64,000 nt of DNA from DATHKG01 sp035489435 (GCA_035489435.1 DATHKG010000096.1); one strand, 5' to 3'. Shown: positions 46,350 to 55,999, counted from the stretch's first letter. Notes: a model not told the origin generated them from the letters alone. Numbers and translations: made by a program.

Positions 46350-46964
46350 ATGGAAGATTTTCAAAAGAAATTCATTCTTGCTCTACTTGCTTATGCTTCG
46401 CAAAGAGGGATACAGGCCCAGCGACTTTGTGAACTTGCCGGGATCGACTATAAATCAATAAATGATTGGGAGGAGTACGAACGTGTACTTGGATGTAGAG
46501 TCTCAAGAAAAGTTGACGAAACCTGGGTCGAATTTCCAAAAAAAATTATCGGCCGGGAAATACTAATTGCCAACTATGAATTACAAAATTATTTGTTAAA
46601 TCAGGTCAGTATACTCATGAAAGCCAACGAGGCTGATGGTCCATTTCATAAAAAGGTGTATAATTATTTATTATCCAATTCCTTCCTGTATTCGCTGACA
46701 CTTGATGCTGTAGCGGCAAACTTTAATATGAGTGTTCGTAGTCTGCAAAGAAAACTAAAAAGTGAAAGCACCACATTCCTGGAAATAGTTGATGCAGTGA
46801 GAATGGCCCTCTCAGTTACATTTCTGAGATCCGGGAACTACGCTATGAAGGATATTGCTTTTGCTCTCGGGTACAATGAACCGACAGCTTTCGTGCGTGC
46901 GTTTAAGAGATGGACAGGTAAAACACCTGTAGCTTACAAAACAACCATTCAAACCGAAAAGTGA
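46350..46964 (+). CDS. AraC-family regulator with shortened N-terminus
   Basis: A 204-residue regulator. The C-terminal AraC domain (LTLDAVAANFNMSVRSLQRKL, TFLEIVDAVRMALSVTFL, DIAFALGYNEPTAFVRAFK) is intact. The N-terminal part resembles the OruR/arabinose-binding type of about 330 residues, but roughly 120 residues are missing between residues 30 and 45. It is followed 4 nt later by the DinB gene and is likely its regulator. Confidence 0.8.
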   Translation: MEDFQKKFILALLAYASQRGIQAQRLCELAGIDYKSINDWEEYERVLGCRVSRKVDETWVEFPKKIIGREILIANYELQNYLLNQVSILMKANEADGPFHKKVYNYLLSNSFLYSLTLDAVAANFNMSVRSLQRKLKSESTTFLEIVDAVRMALSVTFLRSGNYAMKDIAFALGYNEPTAFVRAFKRWTGKTPVAYKTTIQTEK

Positions 46965-46968
46965 TCAC

Positions 46969-47520
46969 ATGAAAATCGCAAAACCAGCTGAACAGGAAAC
47001 AAATGATTTTTTCAGGAAGTATATCGACCTTGTCAAACACACTGACCTTTTATCAGCACTCCATGAAAACCAGGAATCATTGACGCAATTATTCAGTGGT
47101 ATTCCATCTGAAATTGAGGTGTTCCGTTATGATACCAACAAATGGTCAATAAAAGAAGTGCTGATGCACCTGATAGATTTTGAACGTTATTTAACGTTCA
47201 AGGCATTTGTTTCCATGAGGAATGATAACGAAACAGCGCTCAATCATCCGAACCGTGAACACTATCTTTTTCATGCCCATACGGAAAAAAGATCGCTGAA
47301 TGACCTGATTCCTGAATTCCTGTCTGTGAGATCAGCAACGATCAGTTTGTTTCAACATACAGATTTATCTCAGCTCACCCACACCGGCAATCCTATCAAT
47401 CCCAATCATGCCATCTCAGGCCGTGCAATGGGATTTGCTTTAACCGGCCATAGTATACACCATATGTCAATAATTAGTGAACGATACTTACGATTGTCTA
47501 ATCGTAGTTATGAGTTATGA
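46969..47520 (+). CDS. DinB-family metal-binding protein
   Basis: A 183-residue protein of the DinB/YfiT four-helix-bundle superfamily, with His residues in the expected helix positions (LMHLIDFERYL, then GHSIHHMSIISERYL) for a divalent metal. Members act as thiol-dependent transferases or hydrolases; this one may detoxify a small molecule. It follows the AraC gene by 4 nt. Its last codons and stop come from the heptamer repeat at 47506. Confidence 0.8.
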   Translation: MKIAKPAEQETNDFFRKYIDLVKHTDLLSALHENQESLTQLFSGIPSEIEVFRYDTNKWSIKEVLMHLIDFERYLTFKAFVSMRNDNETALNHPNREHYLFHAHTEKRSLNDLIPEFLSVRSATISLFQHTDLSQLTHTGNPINPNHAISGRAMGFALTGHSIHHMSIISERYLRLSNRSYEL

Positions 47521-47639
47521 GTTATGAGTGAAAGACAAGTTATCAGTTAGCAAAAAAGCAATACTATTTATCGTATTATTATTCATAAATTAAGTTCACT
47601 CATAACTCACTCATCACTCATCACTCATAACTCATAACT
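47506..47639. repeat. Heptamer-repeat inverted hairpin A
   Basis: Left arm 47506-47530 is three ATGAGTT-type heptamers. The right arm 47597-47639 is made of the complementary ACTCATA/ACTCATC units. A 66-nt loop separates them. It lies between the convergent DinB and GH43 genes; the stop codons of both (TTATGA) are supplied by the repeat. It probably forms a large hairpin in either transcript. Confidence 0.8.
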
Positions 47640-48789
47640 TTATTAAGGGCCATGCATCTTCCCAACCTAGTTCCTTAATAACGAGTTTCGACCTGCCTCG
47701 GTCAATAGCATCGTAACCATGATAAATGATATAATCTTTTCCATCAAAAGTATAAACTGAATTGTGACCCGCTCCAAACCATTCTTTGTTATCGCCTTCA
47801 ATAATGATGGTACCTCCGTTATCAACCATCGGCTTTCCTGACCTGTCAATATAAGGTCCGGTCAACTTTTCACTGCGACCCATCACGACTTTATAGTTGC
47901 TTTTCTCGCCTCGGCAACAATAGTCCCACGAAACAAAAAGATAATAGTATTTATCTTTCTTAAAAATAAATGGTGCTTCAATAGCTGCATTGCCGGCAGA
48001 GCTATCCGGTAATTGATTATCCCTTGGCCGCCGGGCAATTGTGTGCCATATTGCCGGTTCAGCCGGCGAGCTGAACGTTGGATTCAGTTTCAGGAGCTTG
48101 ATGCCTTCCCAAAAAGATCCGAAGCTTAGCCACCCGACACCATTTTCATCGACAACCAGGTTTGGATCGATCGCGTTCCACATATCCCTGCCGGGAACTG
48201 ATTGAATCACTTTTCCAAGATCCGTCCATCCGAATTCAGCCGAGGTTGAATCAAGTGTTTTGTTTACTGCCAGTCCTATGCAGGATGTGTTTTTTCCAAA
48301 GACTGAAACAGAATAGAAGAGATAATAGCTTCCATTCTGAAAGCTGATATCAGGTGCCCACATACTGCTTCCACGATAAGTGGGTATAGCGGTTTTAACC
48401 CAGGATGGCGTCTGCCTGAATACAGGGTTGTCTTTGACCCAATTTTTCATATCCTTTGATCTATAAACATTAATGCCATTACCGGTTGTAAATAAATACC
48501 AGGTGTCCTTCTCTTTAATCATAACCGGATCATGGGCCGGCGTTTGCCTTGTTGACGTGATTGTGCCGACAGGGGAAGGTGGACGGCGGCGGGCAGTATC
48601 AGCTGTGGCAGCCTGTTGCGCAAAACTTGTAATTGAAAACAGAACGAAACAGGTAGTCAGTATGATAAATTGTATTAACCCGGATTTAATCACCGGATTT
48701 TTACGATCCAGATCAAGAACATGCAAAAATAATTGCCAGGTGTTGATACACCCGGCCCTTGTGTGAAACTTGCCGTATGAAAAAAACAT
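47632..48789 (-). CDS. GH43-family glycoside hydrolase
   Basis: A 385-residue secreted five-bladed propeller glycosidase (family 43, arabinanase/arabinofuranosidase/xylosidase group). Catalytic residues in position: base Asp87 in AHDPVM, pKa-modulating Asp208 in NAIDPN, acid Glu271 in IEAPFIF; the metal-site His is in FGAGHNSVY. A signal-like segment sits unusually deep (about residues 38-58). The GTG at 48693 would place it at the N-terminus and could be the real start. It belongs to the SusC/SusD/DUF3823 operon, probably for arabinan-type polysaccharide. Confidence 0.88.
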   Translation of the reverse strand: MFFSYGKFHTRAGCINTWQLFLHVLDLDRKNPVIKSGLIQFIILTTCFVLFSITSFAQQAATADTARRRPPSPVGTITSTRQTPAHDPVMIKEKDTWYLFTTGNGINVYRSKDMKNWVKDNPVFRQTPSWVKTAIPTYRGSSMWAPDISFQNGSYYLFYSVSVFGKNTSCIGLAVNKTLDSTSAEFGWTDLGKVIQSVPGRDMWNAIDPNLVVDENGVGWLSFGSFWEGIKLLKLNPTFSSPAEPAIWHTIARRPRDNQLPDSSAGNAAIEAPFIFKKDKYYYLFVSWDYCCRGEKSNYKVVMGRSEKLTGPYIDRSGKPMVDNGGTIIIEGDNKEWFGAGHNSVYTFDGKDYIIYHGYDAIDRGRSKLVIKELGWEDAWPLIKL

Positions 48790-48798
48790 CTTGAATTT

Positions 48799-49476
48799 TT
48801 AATTTATCGCGAGCTCCTGCGATTGTGAATAAAACAACTCACCAACGCCAACTGCTTTTACTCCAATTCGTACAAACACATTTTTCTTAGTGAGCAGTGA
48901 GGCAGGTATCGTGGCGGTTAATGTAACCGGTTGTGAGATATCGGTAATTACAGCTGCCAGCTTCTGGGCATTAGCCGCATTATTATTCTGATCAGTAATG
49001 ATGGTCTGGCCAATGTAAATACGTACGAGCTCGAGCGGCTTACTTGTATTGATCCTTTGCAAAGTGAATGTTGCATTAACCTGGTTACCCGATTTCTGGA
49101 AAGTCGGATTATTAATTACAAAATAAGGTTCCACAACCATATCTACATTAGTCGAACCATTTACTGACACGTCGATTGAATCAGTTTTATCCGCCCAGGG
49201 GCCATTACCTCTTAACACAGTCAGCTTATAATTTCCATCAAACACAGAGGCAGAGAAAGTGCCATCCTGGTTTATATGCACGGGTATCTTGCTGAACAAC
49301 TGGTAACCATATTGCCAGAGTTCCAGTTGAACACCGTTCGACCTGACACCAACGGGGATATTACCATACTTAACCGTTCCTTTGATTGTTGCTCCCGGTG
49401 CACTTTTATTATCCTTGGTACAGCTTAGTGCCACTGTACTCAATATCATTAACAGATAAATTATTTTATTTTTCAT
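48799..49476 (-). CDS. DUF3823 lipoprotein
   Basis: A 225-residue lipoprotein (lipobox ALSC) made of two beta-rich domains. The N-terminal part (IKGTVKYGNIPVGVRSNGV, DGTFSASVFDGNYKLTVLRG) fits DUF3823, a family found beside SusD genes in polysaccharide-utilisation loci. It is thought to act at the surface in binding or presenting substrate; no enzyme motif is seen. It lies between SusD and GH43. Confidence 0.8.
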   Translation of the reverse strand: MKNKIIYLLMILSTVALSCTKDNKSAPGATIKGTVKYGNIPVGVRSNGVQLELWQYGYQLFSKIPVHINQDGTFSASVFDGNYKLTVLRGNGPWADKTDSIDVSVNGSTNVDMVVEPYFVINNPTFQKSGNQVNATFTLQRINTSKPLELVRIYIGQTIITDQNNNAANAQKLAAVITDISQPVTLTATIPASLLTKKNVFVRIGVKAVGVGELFYSQSQELAIN

Positions 49477-49590
49477 AACGAAATTTTAAACATGATTGGA
49501 ATGCACTTTTCAATCGTGATATTACATAGCGCATCATTCACCTGAGTATAATTGGCTCGCGCTTCATTGAATTGCGTTTTAAAACTACAT

Positions 49591-49665
49591 ATCATAAAAT
49601 TGCTAATCATTGGATTGCTCATAATTGGATTGCAGATAATGGGATTATAGATCATCGCGATGCAA
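49591..49665. repeat. 15-bp imperfect tandem repeat
   Basis: Five consecutive 15-bp units with consensus near ATMATNGGATTGCNN, followed after 11 nt by a further partial unit at 49677. On the minus strand the same stretch falls in a 67-codon frame (49473-49676) whose protein repeats an NP[IM][IM][CS]-type pentapeptide and overlaps the DUF3823 start by 4 nt. Whether that frame is translated is uncertain. Confidence 0.7.
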
Positions 49666-49677
49666 TTGCAATACACA

Positions 49678-51603
49678 TCATTGCAATGGGTTTCTCACAA
49701 TCAAAGGATTGTTATCAATGATATTCTGTGGAATAAACGTATAATAATTCTGTATCTGGAAAAACCTCGGTGCCCTGAAACGGGGGGCCGTTAATTTTAC
49801 GTATACATATTTCCCATCTCTTGCGGCATCTCCGGGTCTCACTATCCGGTAAGGATATAGTGCTGAAACCACAGCCGAAGGATTAGAGCTTACTCCGTTC
49901 CAGGCAGTATGTGCCCGGCGCAACCTGATCAGGTCCCAGGTCCTGTGATCTTCGAAAGCAAGTTCAACCCGGCGCTCATTCAATAATTTGTCAAGCGTTA
50001 ATGTTGTAAGGCTGTTAGCAGGAAAGCCAGCCCTTTCTCTCAATACGTTTATATATTTTAGTGCGTCACTGGTTCTTCCAAGTTCAAAGGCAGCTTCGGA
50101 AGCATTCAGATAAATTTCTCCAAGTCTGAACCAAACCCACCAGTTATCACTTCTTACACCTCTTGTGCTGGACAAAGCCGCTTCATCAATATACTTACGC
50201 ATATAAAAACCGGTATTTGATACTTCCTGTATGGAACGGTGTGGTCCCGAAGAACCGGTTAATAGTTTTCCATCGCCTGTAGGATAAGCCGAACCTCCCC
50301 AGTTAACTCCCAGCTGGGTACCTTCAATTGTTTGATAAGAAGTTCCGTTCCAAACCATAACACCAGCCAGCATTTCTACAGTGGAACCCTTAAATGAACT
50401 GCCTGGATAAAGTATTGTACCTAATAACCGGCCATCTTTATTAGCGAATATGTCCATAGGCCCGTCGTAATAGATATAATCCTGGTCATTTGCAGTCCGG
50501 GTTTTCAGGGTTCCGGCGCTGCCATCAAGAAAGTCAAAACTTTCTACCAGGTTCAGCGAAGGTGTTACAGACGAAGAGGAAAGATTGTCTTCCCTTATTC
50601 CTCTTACAATATTATCATAGGCAAATAAATGGCGCTTATCCTTCGCCGTTAAAAAGTCCTTTACAAATATTATTTCTTTGTTGTTAGATTTTTTCGTGAC
50701 CGCATCATAAAATGCCTGGGCCGGGTTCGAGATGTTGGTAGACAGGGCAAAAGCACCACTGTTGATGATCTCGACAGAAGCATCCAATGATTTTTGATAA
50801 TATTCTGAAGCCCGGGCCGCCGGGATGCCAACTTCTCCACCTGCAGTTGTAAGCTGCGGTGTTATCAATGCATTGTACTTTGCTATTGAAGCCGCATACA
50901 ACATTGCCCGGCTCTTAAGCGCAAGAGCTGTGTATTTATTTGCCCGGCTGAAGCTCGCAACAGGCGGATTAGAAGAGGAATTTATATTACCCAGATCGTT
51001 CTTGATAGCGTCACATTCAGAAGCAATGAAATCATAAACAGCTGCTTCTTTAGCACGCGGGTTTCTCAAAGATGATGCTTCGCCACTATAATCATAGATG
51101 AGCTGATTAACAATCAGGGGAACTCCGCCCATCCTCTTCACCATCTCAAAATAATCAAATGCACGCAGGAATCTCAGCTCTGCAACAAAAGGCGCCTTTT
51201 GAGCCGCAGTGAGTAAAGTAGATTTTGACTCGATATTCTCAAGAGCAAGGTTGATATCCCGTATCAGCGAATAGTTCCAGAGAAACCACCTGTTTGTGGC
51301 ATAGCTGGTAAGATTGTTACGACCATCCTGGTTAGACTGGCCGGACCACATCGCGTCATCATAATCAGCCATATTCCTCCACTGGGACAATCTTCCGTCC
51401 AGTCCATCATTTACATCCTGCAAGCCCAAATCGGCTGGCAGCCTGTCATAATAATTAGCGAGCAGGGAAGTGATTTGTTTCGGATCGTTCCAAACCTGCT
51501 CTTCAAGTATCAGAGACTTGGATTCGCGTTGAAGCCAATCCTTCTTGCATGATATCAGCAATATTGCAAACATCATGGTGAGCATTACAAATTTCTTTTT
51601 CAT
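49678..51603 (-). CDS. SusD/RagB-family surface lipoprotein
   Basis: A 641-residue SusD-like glycan-binding lipoprotein. The start is ATG 51603, which gives the lipoprotein signal MKKKFVMLTMMFAILLISC. TPR-like helices (ELRFLRAFDYFEMVKRMGG, LRERAGFPANSLTT, LLNERRVELAFEDHRTWDL) are typical. It overlaps no gene but starts 10 nt after the SusC stop. It works with that receptor to bind and import oligosaccharides released by the GH43 enzyme. Confidence 0.9.
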   Translation of the reverse strand: MKKKFVMLTMMFAILLISCKKDWLQRESKSLILEEQVWNDPKQITSLLANYYDRLPADLGLQDVNDGLDGRLSQWRNMADYDDAMWSGQSNQDGRNNLTSYATNRWFLWNYSLIRDINLALENIESKSTLLTAAQKAPFVAELRFLRAFDYFEMVKRMGGVPLIVNQLIYDYSGEASSLRNPRAKEAAVYDFIASECDAIKNDLGNINSSSNPPVASFSRANKYTALALKSRAMLYAASIAKYNALITPQLTTAGGEVGIPAARASEYYQKSLDASVEIINSGAFALSTNISNPAQAFYDAVTKKSNNKEIIFVKDFLTAKDKRHLFAYDNIVRGIREDNLSSSSVTPSLNLVESFDFLDGSAGTLKTRTANDQDYIYYDGPMDIFANKDGRLLGTILYPGSSFKGSTVEMLAGVMVWNGTSYQTIEGTQLGVNWGGSAYPTGDGKLLTGSSGPHRSIQEVSNTGFYMRKYIDEAALSSTRGVRSDNWWVWFRLGEIYLNASEAAFELGRTSDALKYINVLRERAGFPANSLTTLTLDKLLNERRVELAFEDHRTWDLIRLRRAHTAWNGVSSNPSAVVSALYPYRIVRPGDAARDGKYVYVKLTAPRFRAPRFFQIQNYYTFIPQNIIDNNPLIVRNPLQ

Positions 51604-51613
51604 ATTACAAGTT

Positions 51614-54600
51614 TTAGAAGGAAGCATTAAAACCAAATGTTATTAACTTTTGCTGTGGATATACCAGTCCACCCGATGAAGTGATCTCGGGATCGATCTC
51701 CAGGTCAGACACATTATCGATCGTGAACAGGTTGGTAAAGTTCACATAGAAACGAACCCTCGATGTTCCGAATTTTTTCAACAAGGTTTTGGGAAGATCA
51801 TAACCTACCTCCAGGTTTCTTAAACGCAGGTAGCTGATATTTGTAAGCCAGAAATCATTCATCTGGAAATTGATATGCGTTGTATTATCCCTTCGTATTG
51901 CAGGATAAGTACCACCTATCCATTTGCTTTGCGGATCATAAGGATCCTCCCTGCGCCACCGGTCGCTTAACATATAATGTGGTGAGTTTCCACTATTCTG
52001 AAAAGGAAACTTCAGCTCAACATCACGAATAAAAGACTGCATAGTGGCTCCTGCCCAGACTATTGCCAATGAGAACCCTTTGTAACTTGCATTCATCACA
52101 GAACCAAAGCTGAAAAAAGGATTCTGACCACGGGGAAATCCGATAGGACGTTGATCCAGACCATTTATTAACCCGTCCTGGTTAGCATCTTCATAAATAA
52201 AATCCCCTGGCAACATTGTCCGGTTTCCCTGTCCATCTATATTTACCGGGTGTTTATCAATTTCTTCCTGAGATTGAAAACGACCCACCACATGATAACC
52301 AAAAGAGTTATCATTTGCGACCGTACTGGAAACTCCGAACCAACGATCTTCATTTGTATTCCGGTATTCATCATAGGAATTTCCAAACCTGGGTTTGTAA
52401 GAATAAAGATTTCTTATCCTTGCAAAAGAGGCATTCACCCCGATCGAATAAGTCACTGGCCCCGAGAACTGGTTGTAAGTGACAATTCCTTCGATCCCAC
52501 GGTTTGCATCTGCATTCAGGTTTTCATTTGGTAATACATAGCCCACTTCAGTTGGTAATAACACATCATACTTTCCTGCAGGCAAGCCAGTCCGTTTTCT
52601 TTCAAACACATCAATCTGGCCGGTGATCTTATTATTCATCATCGAAAAATCCAGCCCGATGTTTTTTGTCCTGTTCATTACCCATGTAAGTTCAGTGATT
52701 GGCAATCCTCTTGGCCTGAGACCGATTACGTAACTACTATTGAATATGGAACTGCCGGAGAAGTAATTATATCCTGGCAGATAATCAAAGGCACTGATAC
52801 CGGATTCGCTTCCTGTTTCACCATATGAAACCCTTAATTTGAGATCATTGATAAAACTGAGGTTGCGGAAAAAAGGTTCCTGCGAAATTCTCCATCCTGC
52901 AGAAATACCTGAGAAAAAACCCCAGCGTTTATCAGGCGCATATAAATAAGACCCATCGTATCTTCCTAAAAGTTCAAGCAGGTATTTCTGACGGAAGTTA
53001 TAATTCACCCTGCCGATATAACCAGCCCTGGCTTCAACGCCCCATTGATCCTGCAGGATATCCTGTTCTGCAAAACTCATCAGCGAAACTGAATTGTTTG
53101 TCGGAATAGTATGCACTACAAAATAAGCGTTGTCATAATCAGAACGTTCGTATGCAGCTACGGCTGAAATAGCATGGTCTCCGATCTGTTTATTATAACT
53201 TAACTGGAACTGGCCATAGCGGTTTATGACATTTCGTTTATGTTTCTCGCGCCATGGATTCTGATTACCATAAGGGATTGTACTACCAGGTGCCCTGTCT
53301 TCATAAGCACCTGTAGCGGAATTATAAATATAGGCAGGGTATGTATACTCCATCCCATCAAAATCCTCATTTTGAAAATTATAAGATAGAGTCGCCTTAG
53401 CAACAAGGCCAAAGGGAAAATCATACTGAGCATTAAGATTGACATTCATCGAATGCCATATTTCGTCTATCCACCCTGTTACATCTTCTTTGTATGTAGC
53501 CGGGTTCACATTTACGTTATGCGTTTGATTAATATAGTTCGGGTTGTTGTTGGCGTAAGGAGCTTCCGTTGGCCACATACTGAACACGCTAAGAAAAGGA
53601 TTGAAATAATCATCGAGCCCTGGTACTCCAATATTGTGTGTTTTCTCAAGGCGAAGGCTGATCTGCGAACCAATCTGCAACCTGTTGGCCAGTTGGGTGT
53701 TAAGATTTGCCTGGAGGTTCGTACGTTTATAACTGAAATCTTTCAGTATGGCATCCTGGTCCAGGTGGCTGATGGCAAAATAATAGGTTGATCTTTGCGA
53801 TCCTCCGGAAGCACTGGCACTGATATAACGTTGGGGTACATTTTTCCGGGTGATCATGTCGAAGTAGTCATAACTATGATAGGCACTGTCAGTTCCGGCT
53901 TCCCATTTTGCAAGTTCTTCTTTTGTATACAGTGAGGCGGGGTTACGATTTGCATTTTGTTCAGACTCCACCAGTGCCCGAACATACTGGCCTGCGTTAG
54001 CAGGTTTCGGAAAACGGGTAAAATTCTGCAGCCCATAATATCCTGACACATTGATAGAAGGTGCTTCCCGCTTTCCCTTTTTTGTAGTGATAAGAACAAC
54101 ACCGTTGGCCGCACGCAATCCATAGATAGATGCAGATGCATCTTTAAGTATATTAATACTTTCGATGTCCTCCAGGCCCAATGTGTTAAACACATCCTGG
54201 CCGGATCCCTGTGTGAATCCAAAAGCTGATGGTGCTGTACTTCCACCTGTATATGGAATACCATCTATTACGTACAAGGGGTTGCCCATGTTTCTTATCT
54301 GGATGTTGACGCCTCTGCCTGGTCTTGAATCCGGCGATCGGGTGGTTATGCCCTGGACCTTACCCACCAAAGCACCGGATGTGGTACTGGCCGGAGTAGT
54401 AACAAGATCTTTCGAACTGACAATACTGATTGCACCCGTTACAGTCGCCTTACGTTGGGTACCATAACCAACAACAACTACATCACTCAGCTGTTGATTT
54501 GCGGATACCAGTTTAATATCAATCCTTGTACGATTACTAACCTTCACCTCCTGTGTAATAAAACCGATATAGGTAAATACAAGTGTAGCCTCAGCTGAAG

Positions 54601-54859
54601 TAGCGATACTATAATACCCTGAATCATTTGTCTGCGTAGTGGTTTTGGTACCTTTAACCTGCACTGTTACTCCACTTAATGCAGTATCTCCTGCAGAAAC
54701 TCTTCCCGACGCCGTTATTTGCGCATTAAGGCCAGGTGGATAACAGGAGAAAATAATGAATGTAATGATGGAAAGGCACAGTTTTGAATATGCTCTGCGC
54801 GGAGTGAAAATGTCACTTCGCAACATGCGTTTTTTTAAATACAACAAGCAACGTTTCAT
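51614..54859 (-). CDS. SusC/RagA TonB-dependent receptor
   Basis: A 1081-residue outer-membrane receptor: long signal sequence (cleavage near LNAQ), carboxypeptidase-like domain (ITASGRVSAGDTALSGVTVQ), the conserved DVVVVGYGTQRKATVTGA plug entry, VNIQIRNMGNPLYVIDGIP and a beta-barrel. There is no STN domain, so regulation is not by the FecR route used at 27-33 kb. First gene of the GH43 operon. Confidence 0.92.
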   Translation of the reverse strand: MKRCLLYLKKRMLRSDIFTPRRAYSKLCLSIITFIIFSCYPPGLNAQITASGRVSAGDTALSGVTVQVKGTKTTTQTNDSGYYSIATSAEATLVFTYIGFITQEVKVSNRTRIDIKLVSANQQLSDVVVVGYGTQRKATVTGAISIVSSKDLVTTPASTTSGALVGKVQGITTRSPDSRPGRGVNIQIRNMGNPLYVIDGIPYTGGSTAPSAFGFTQGSGQDVFNTLGLEDIESINILKDASASIYGLRAANGVVLITTKKGKREAPSINVSGYYGLQNFTRFPKPANAGQYVRALVESEQNANRNPASLYTKEELAKWEAGTDSAYHSYDYFDMITRKNVPQRYISASASGGSQRSTYYFAISHLDQDAILKDFSYKRTNLQANLNTQLANRLQIGSQISLRLEKTHNIGVPGLDDYFNPFLSVFSMWPTEAPYANNNPNYINQTHNVNVNPATYKEDVTGWIDEIWHSMNVNLNAQYDFPFGLVAKATLSYNFQNEDFDGMEYTYPAYIYNSATGAYEDRAPGSTIPYGNQNPWREKHKRNVINRYGQFQLSYNKQIGDHAISAVAAYERSDYDNAYFVVHTIPTNNSVSLMSFAEQDILQDQWGVEARAGYIGRVNYNFRQKYLLELLGRYDGSYLYAPDKRWGFFSGISAGWRISQEPFFRNLSFINDLKLRVSYGETGSESGISAFDYLPGYNYFSGSSIFNSSYVIGLRPRGLPITELTWVMNRTKNIGLDFSMMNNKITGQIDVFERKRTGLPAGKYDVLLPTEVGYVLPNENLNADANRGIEGIVTYNQFSGPVTYSIGVNASFARIRNLYSYKPRFGNSYDEYRNTNEDRWFGVSSTVANDNSFGYHVVGRFQSQEEIDKHPVNIDGQGNRTMLPGDFIYEDANQDGLINGLDQRPIGFPRGQNPFFSFGSVMNASYKGFSLAIVWAGATMQSFIRDVELKFPFQNSGNSPHYMLSDRWRREDPYDPQSKWIGGTYPAIRRDNTTHINFQMNDFWLTNISYLRLRNLEVGYDLPKTLLKKFGTSRVRFYVNFTNLFTIDNVSDLEIDPEITSSGGLVYPQQKLITFGFNASF

Positions 54860-55053
54860 AGCAATTCATTTTTGGAAATGATTAAATAAGAACCTAAGAA
54901 GCAAAAATTTCTTTTCGTTTCAATACATGATTATAAAAAACCATTTTCTTAAGGGCACAGGGAGGCGCGCCCGGGCTGCAGGAAAGGCAAATGCATTTCA
55001 TATCGCTCGGTTAATTGAGTGAATAAATGTTGGGACGGAGGTTCAAGAGAGAT

Positions 55054-55143
55054 ATGAATTATGAGTTATGAATTATGAAACGTATTATTTAGACGTCACT
55101 CATAACTCACTCATCACTCATAACTCATCACTCATAACTCAGT
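55054..55143. repeat. Heptamer-repeat inverted hairpin B
   Basis: Left arm 55054-55077 has ATGAATT/ATGAGTT units; right arm 55097-55143 has ACTCATA/ACTCATC units; the loop is only 19 nt. It is downstream of the secreted unknown gene on the minus strand, and that gene's stop (TTATGA) lies within the right arm. The space from 54860 to 55053 holds no gene and should carry the SusC promoter. Confidence 0.8.
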
Positions 55144-55815
55144 TAAGAAGTTAATCAGCTTTACCAGCTCTTCCTTCTTGCTCGGGTCAGCTGAGTTTTT
55201 GCTTAAATAATTTGAAACGGCTGTTTTGTTGTCGGGGAATATTTTTAGAAGTTTTTTCTTATCCGGATAAATCATTGTGCCTGCATGATCCAGGATTGCA
55301 TACTCTGTATGTTTAACCAGTTTCATCTCTTCAGCTGCAGTTAAATTATAAGCCCTTCTTTCAAGTATCGAACTAAAATTATCTGAAGCAGCCGTTGACG
55401 ACGACATACCATATGAACTTTGTTTCTCGGAAAAATTTTTGAAGTAGATGAGTTCCGATAGCATCATTCCTTTGCTGGTATCAATCACACGGAAGTAACC
55501 ACGGTTAAAATAATACAAGTCATTATTTATTACAATGTGCTGAATGGTTTCCTCGTTGGCCAATGAAAGCGTATCTGATTTTGCATCGATGAATTGCACC
55601 GTACCAATCAGCATATTGTAGTTCAGTGATCCACTCGTTGATTTACCATCTTTAAAAGTTACAATGCCTTGTGTAAAAGCCGGGTACCTAAAAACTTCTG
55701 TCGAGGGTATTACATCCATGATGAATGCGCCAGGCTTAATAGTGTAAGTCACCGATTTTTGAGAGTAACCAAAAAACGCTATCAATACAGCAATAAAAAC
55801 CAATATTAGTTTCAT
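55132..55815 (-). CDS. Secreted unknown protein
   Basis: A 227-residue exported protein with a signal peptide (MKLILVFIAVLIAFFGYSQ). The mature part has a strand-rich region (FTQGIVTFKDGKSTSGSLN, VQFIDAKSDTLSL) and a Lys-rich helical tail. I do not recognise a family; similar small exported proteins are frequent in Bacteroidota. It stands alone between repeats B and C, which flank it on both sides. Confidence 0.6.
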   Translation of the reverse strand: MKLILVFIAVLIAFFGYSQKSVTYTIKPGAFIMDVIPSTEVFRYPAFTQGIVTFKDGKSTSGSLNYNMLIGTVQFIDAKSDTLSLANEETIQHIVINNDLYYFNRGYFRVIDTSKGMMLSELIYFKNFSEKQSSYGMSSSTAASDNFSSILERRAYNLTAAEEMKLVKHTEYAILDHAGTMIYPDKKKLLKIFPDNKTAVSNYLSKNSADPSKKEELVKLINFLTEL

Positions 55816-55892
55816 AAAACTGGTTTAGCAATCATTAAATTCGATCCTCAACCGTCTATGTCCAATGCTTTATTTATGCCAGATATGTTTTC

Positions 55893-55999
55893 GAGTTATG
55901 AGTGATGAGTGATGAGTGAAAATACAAAGTCACCACTCATAACCCGTCAACTCATCACTCACTCATCACTCATCACTCATAACTCATCATTCATAACTT
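55893..55999. repeat. Heptamer-repeat inverted hairpin C
   Basis: Left arm 55893-55918 (GAGTTATGAGTGATGAGTGATGAGTG) and right arm 55934-55999, made of ACTCATC/ACTCATA units with one interruption. It lies between the Gfo/Idh/MocA gene stop and the start of the secreted unknown gene, both on the minus strand. Same unit as hairpins A and B. Confidence 0.8.

Noticed and set aside
47506..47639. CRISPR array
   Set aside because: Units are only 7 bp and contiguous, with no unique spacers and no cas genes.
47632..54859. Second sigma/FecR control of the GH43 operon
   Set aside because: The SusC there has no STN domain and no sigma or FecR gene adjoins it.
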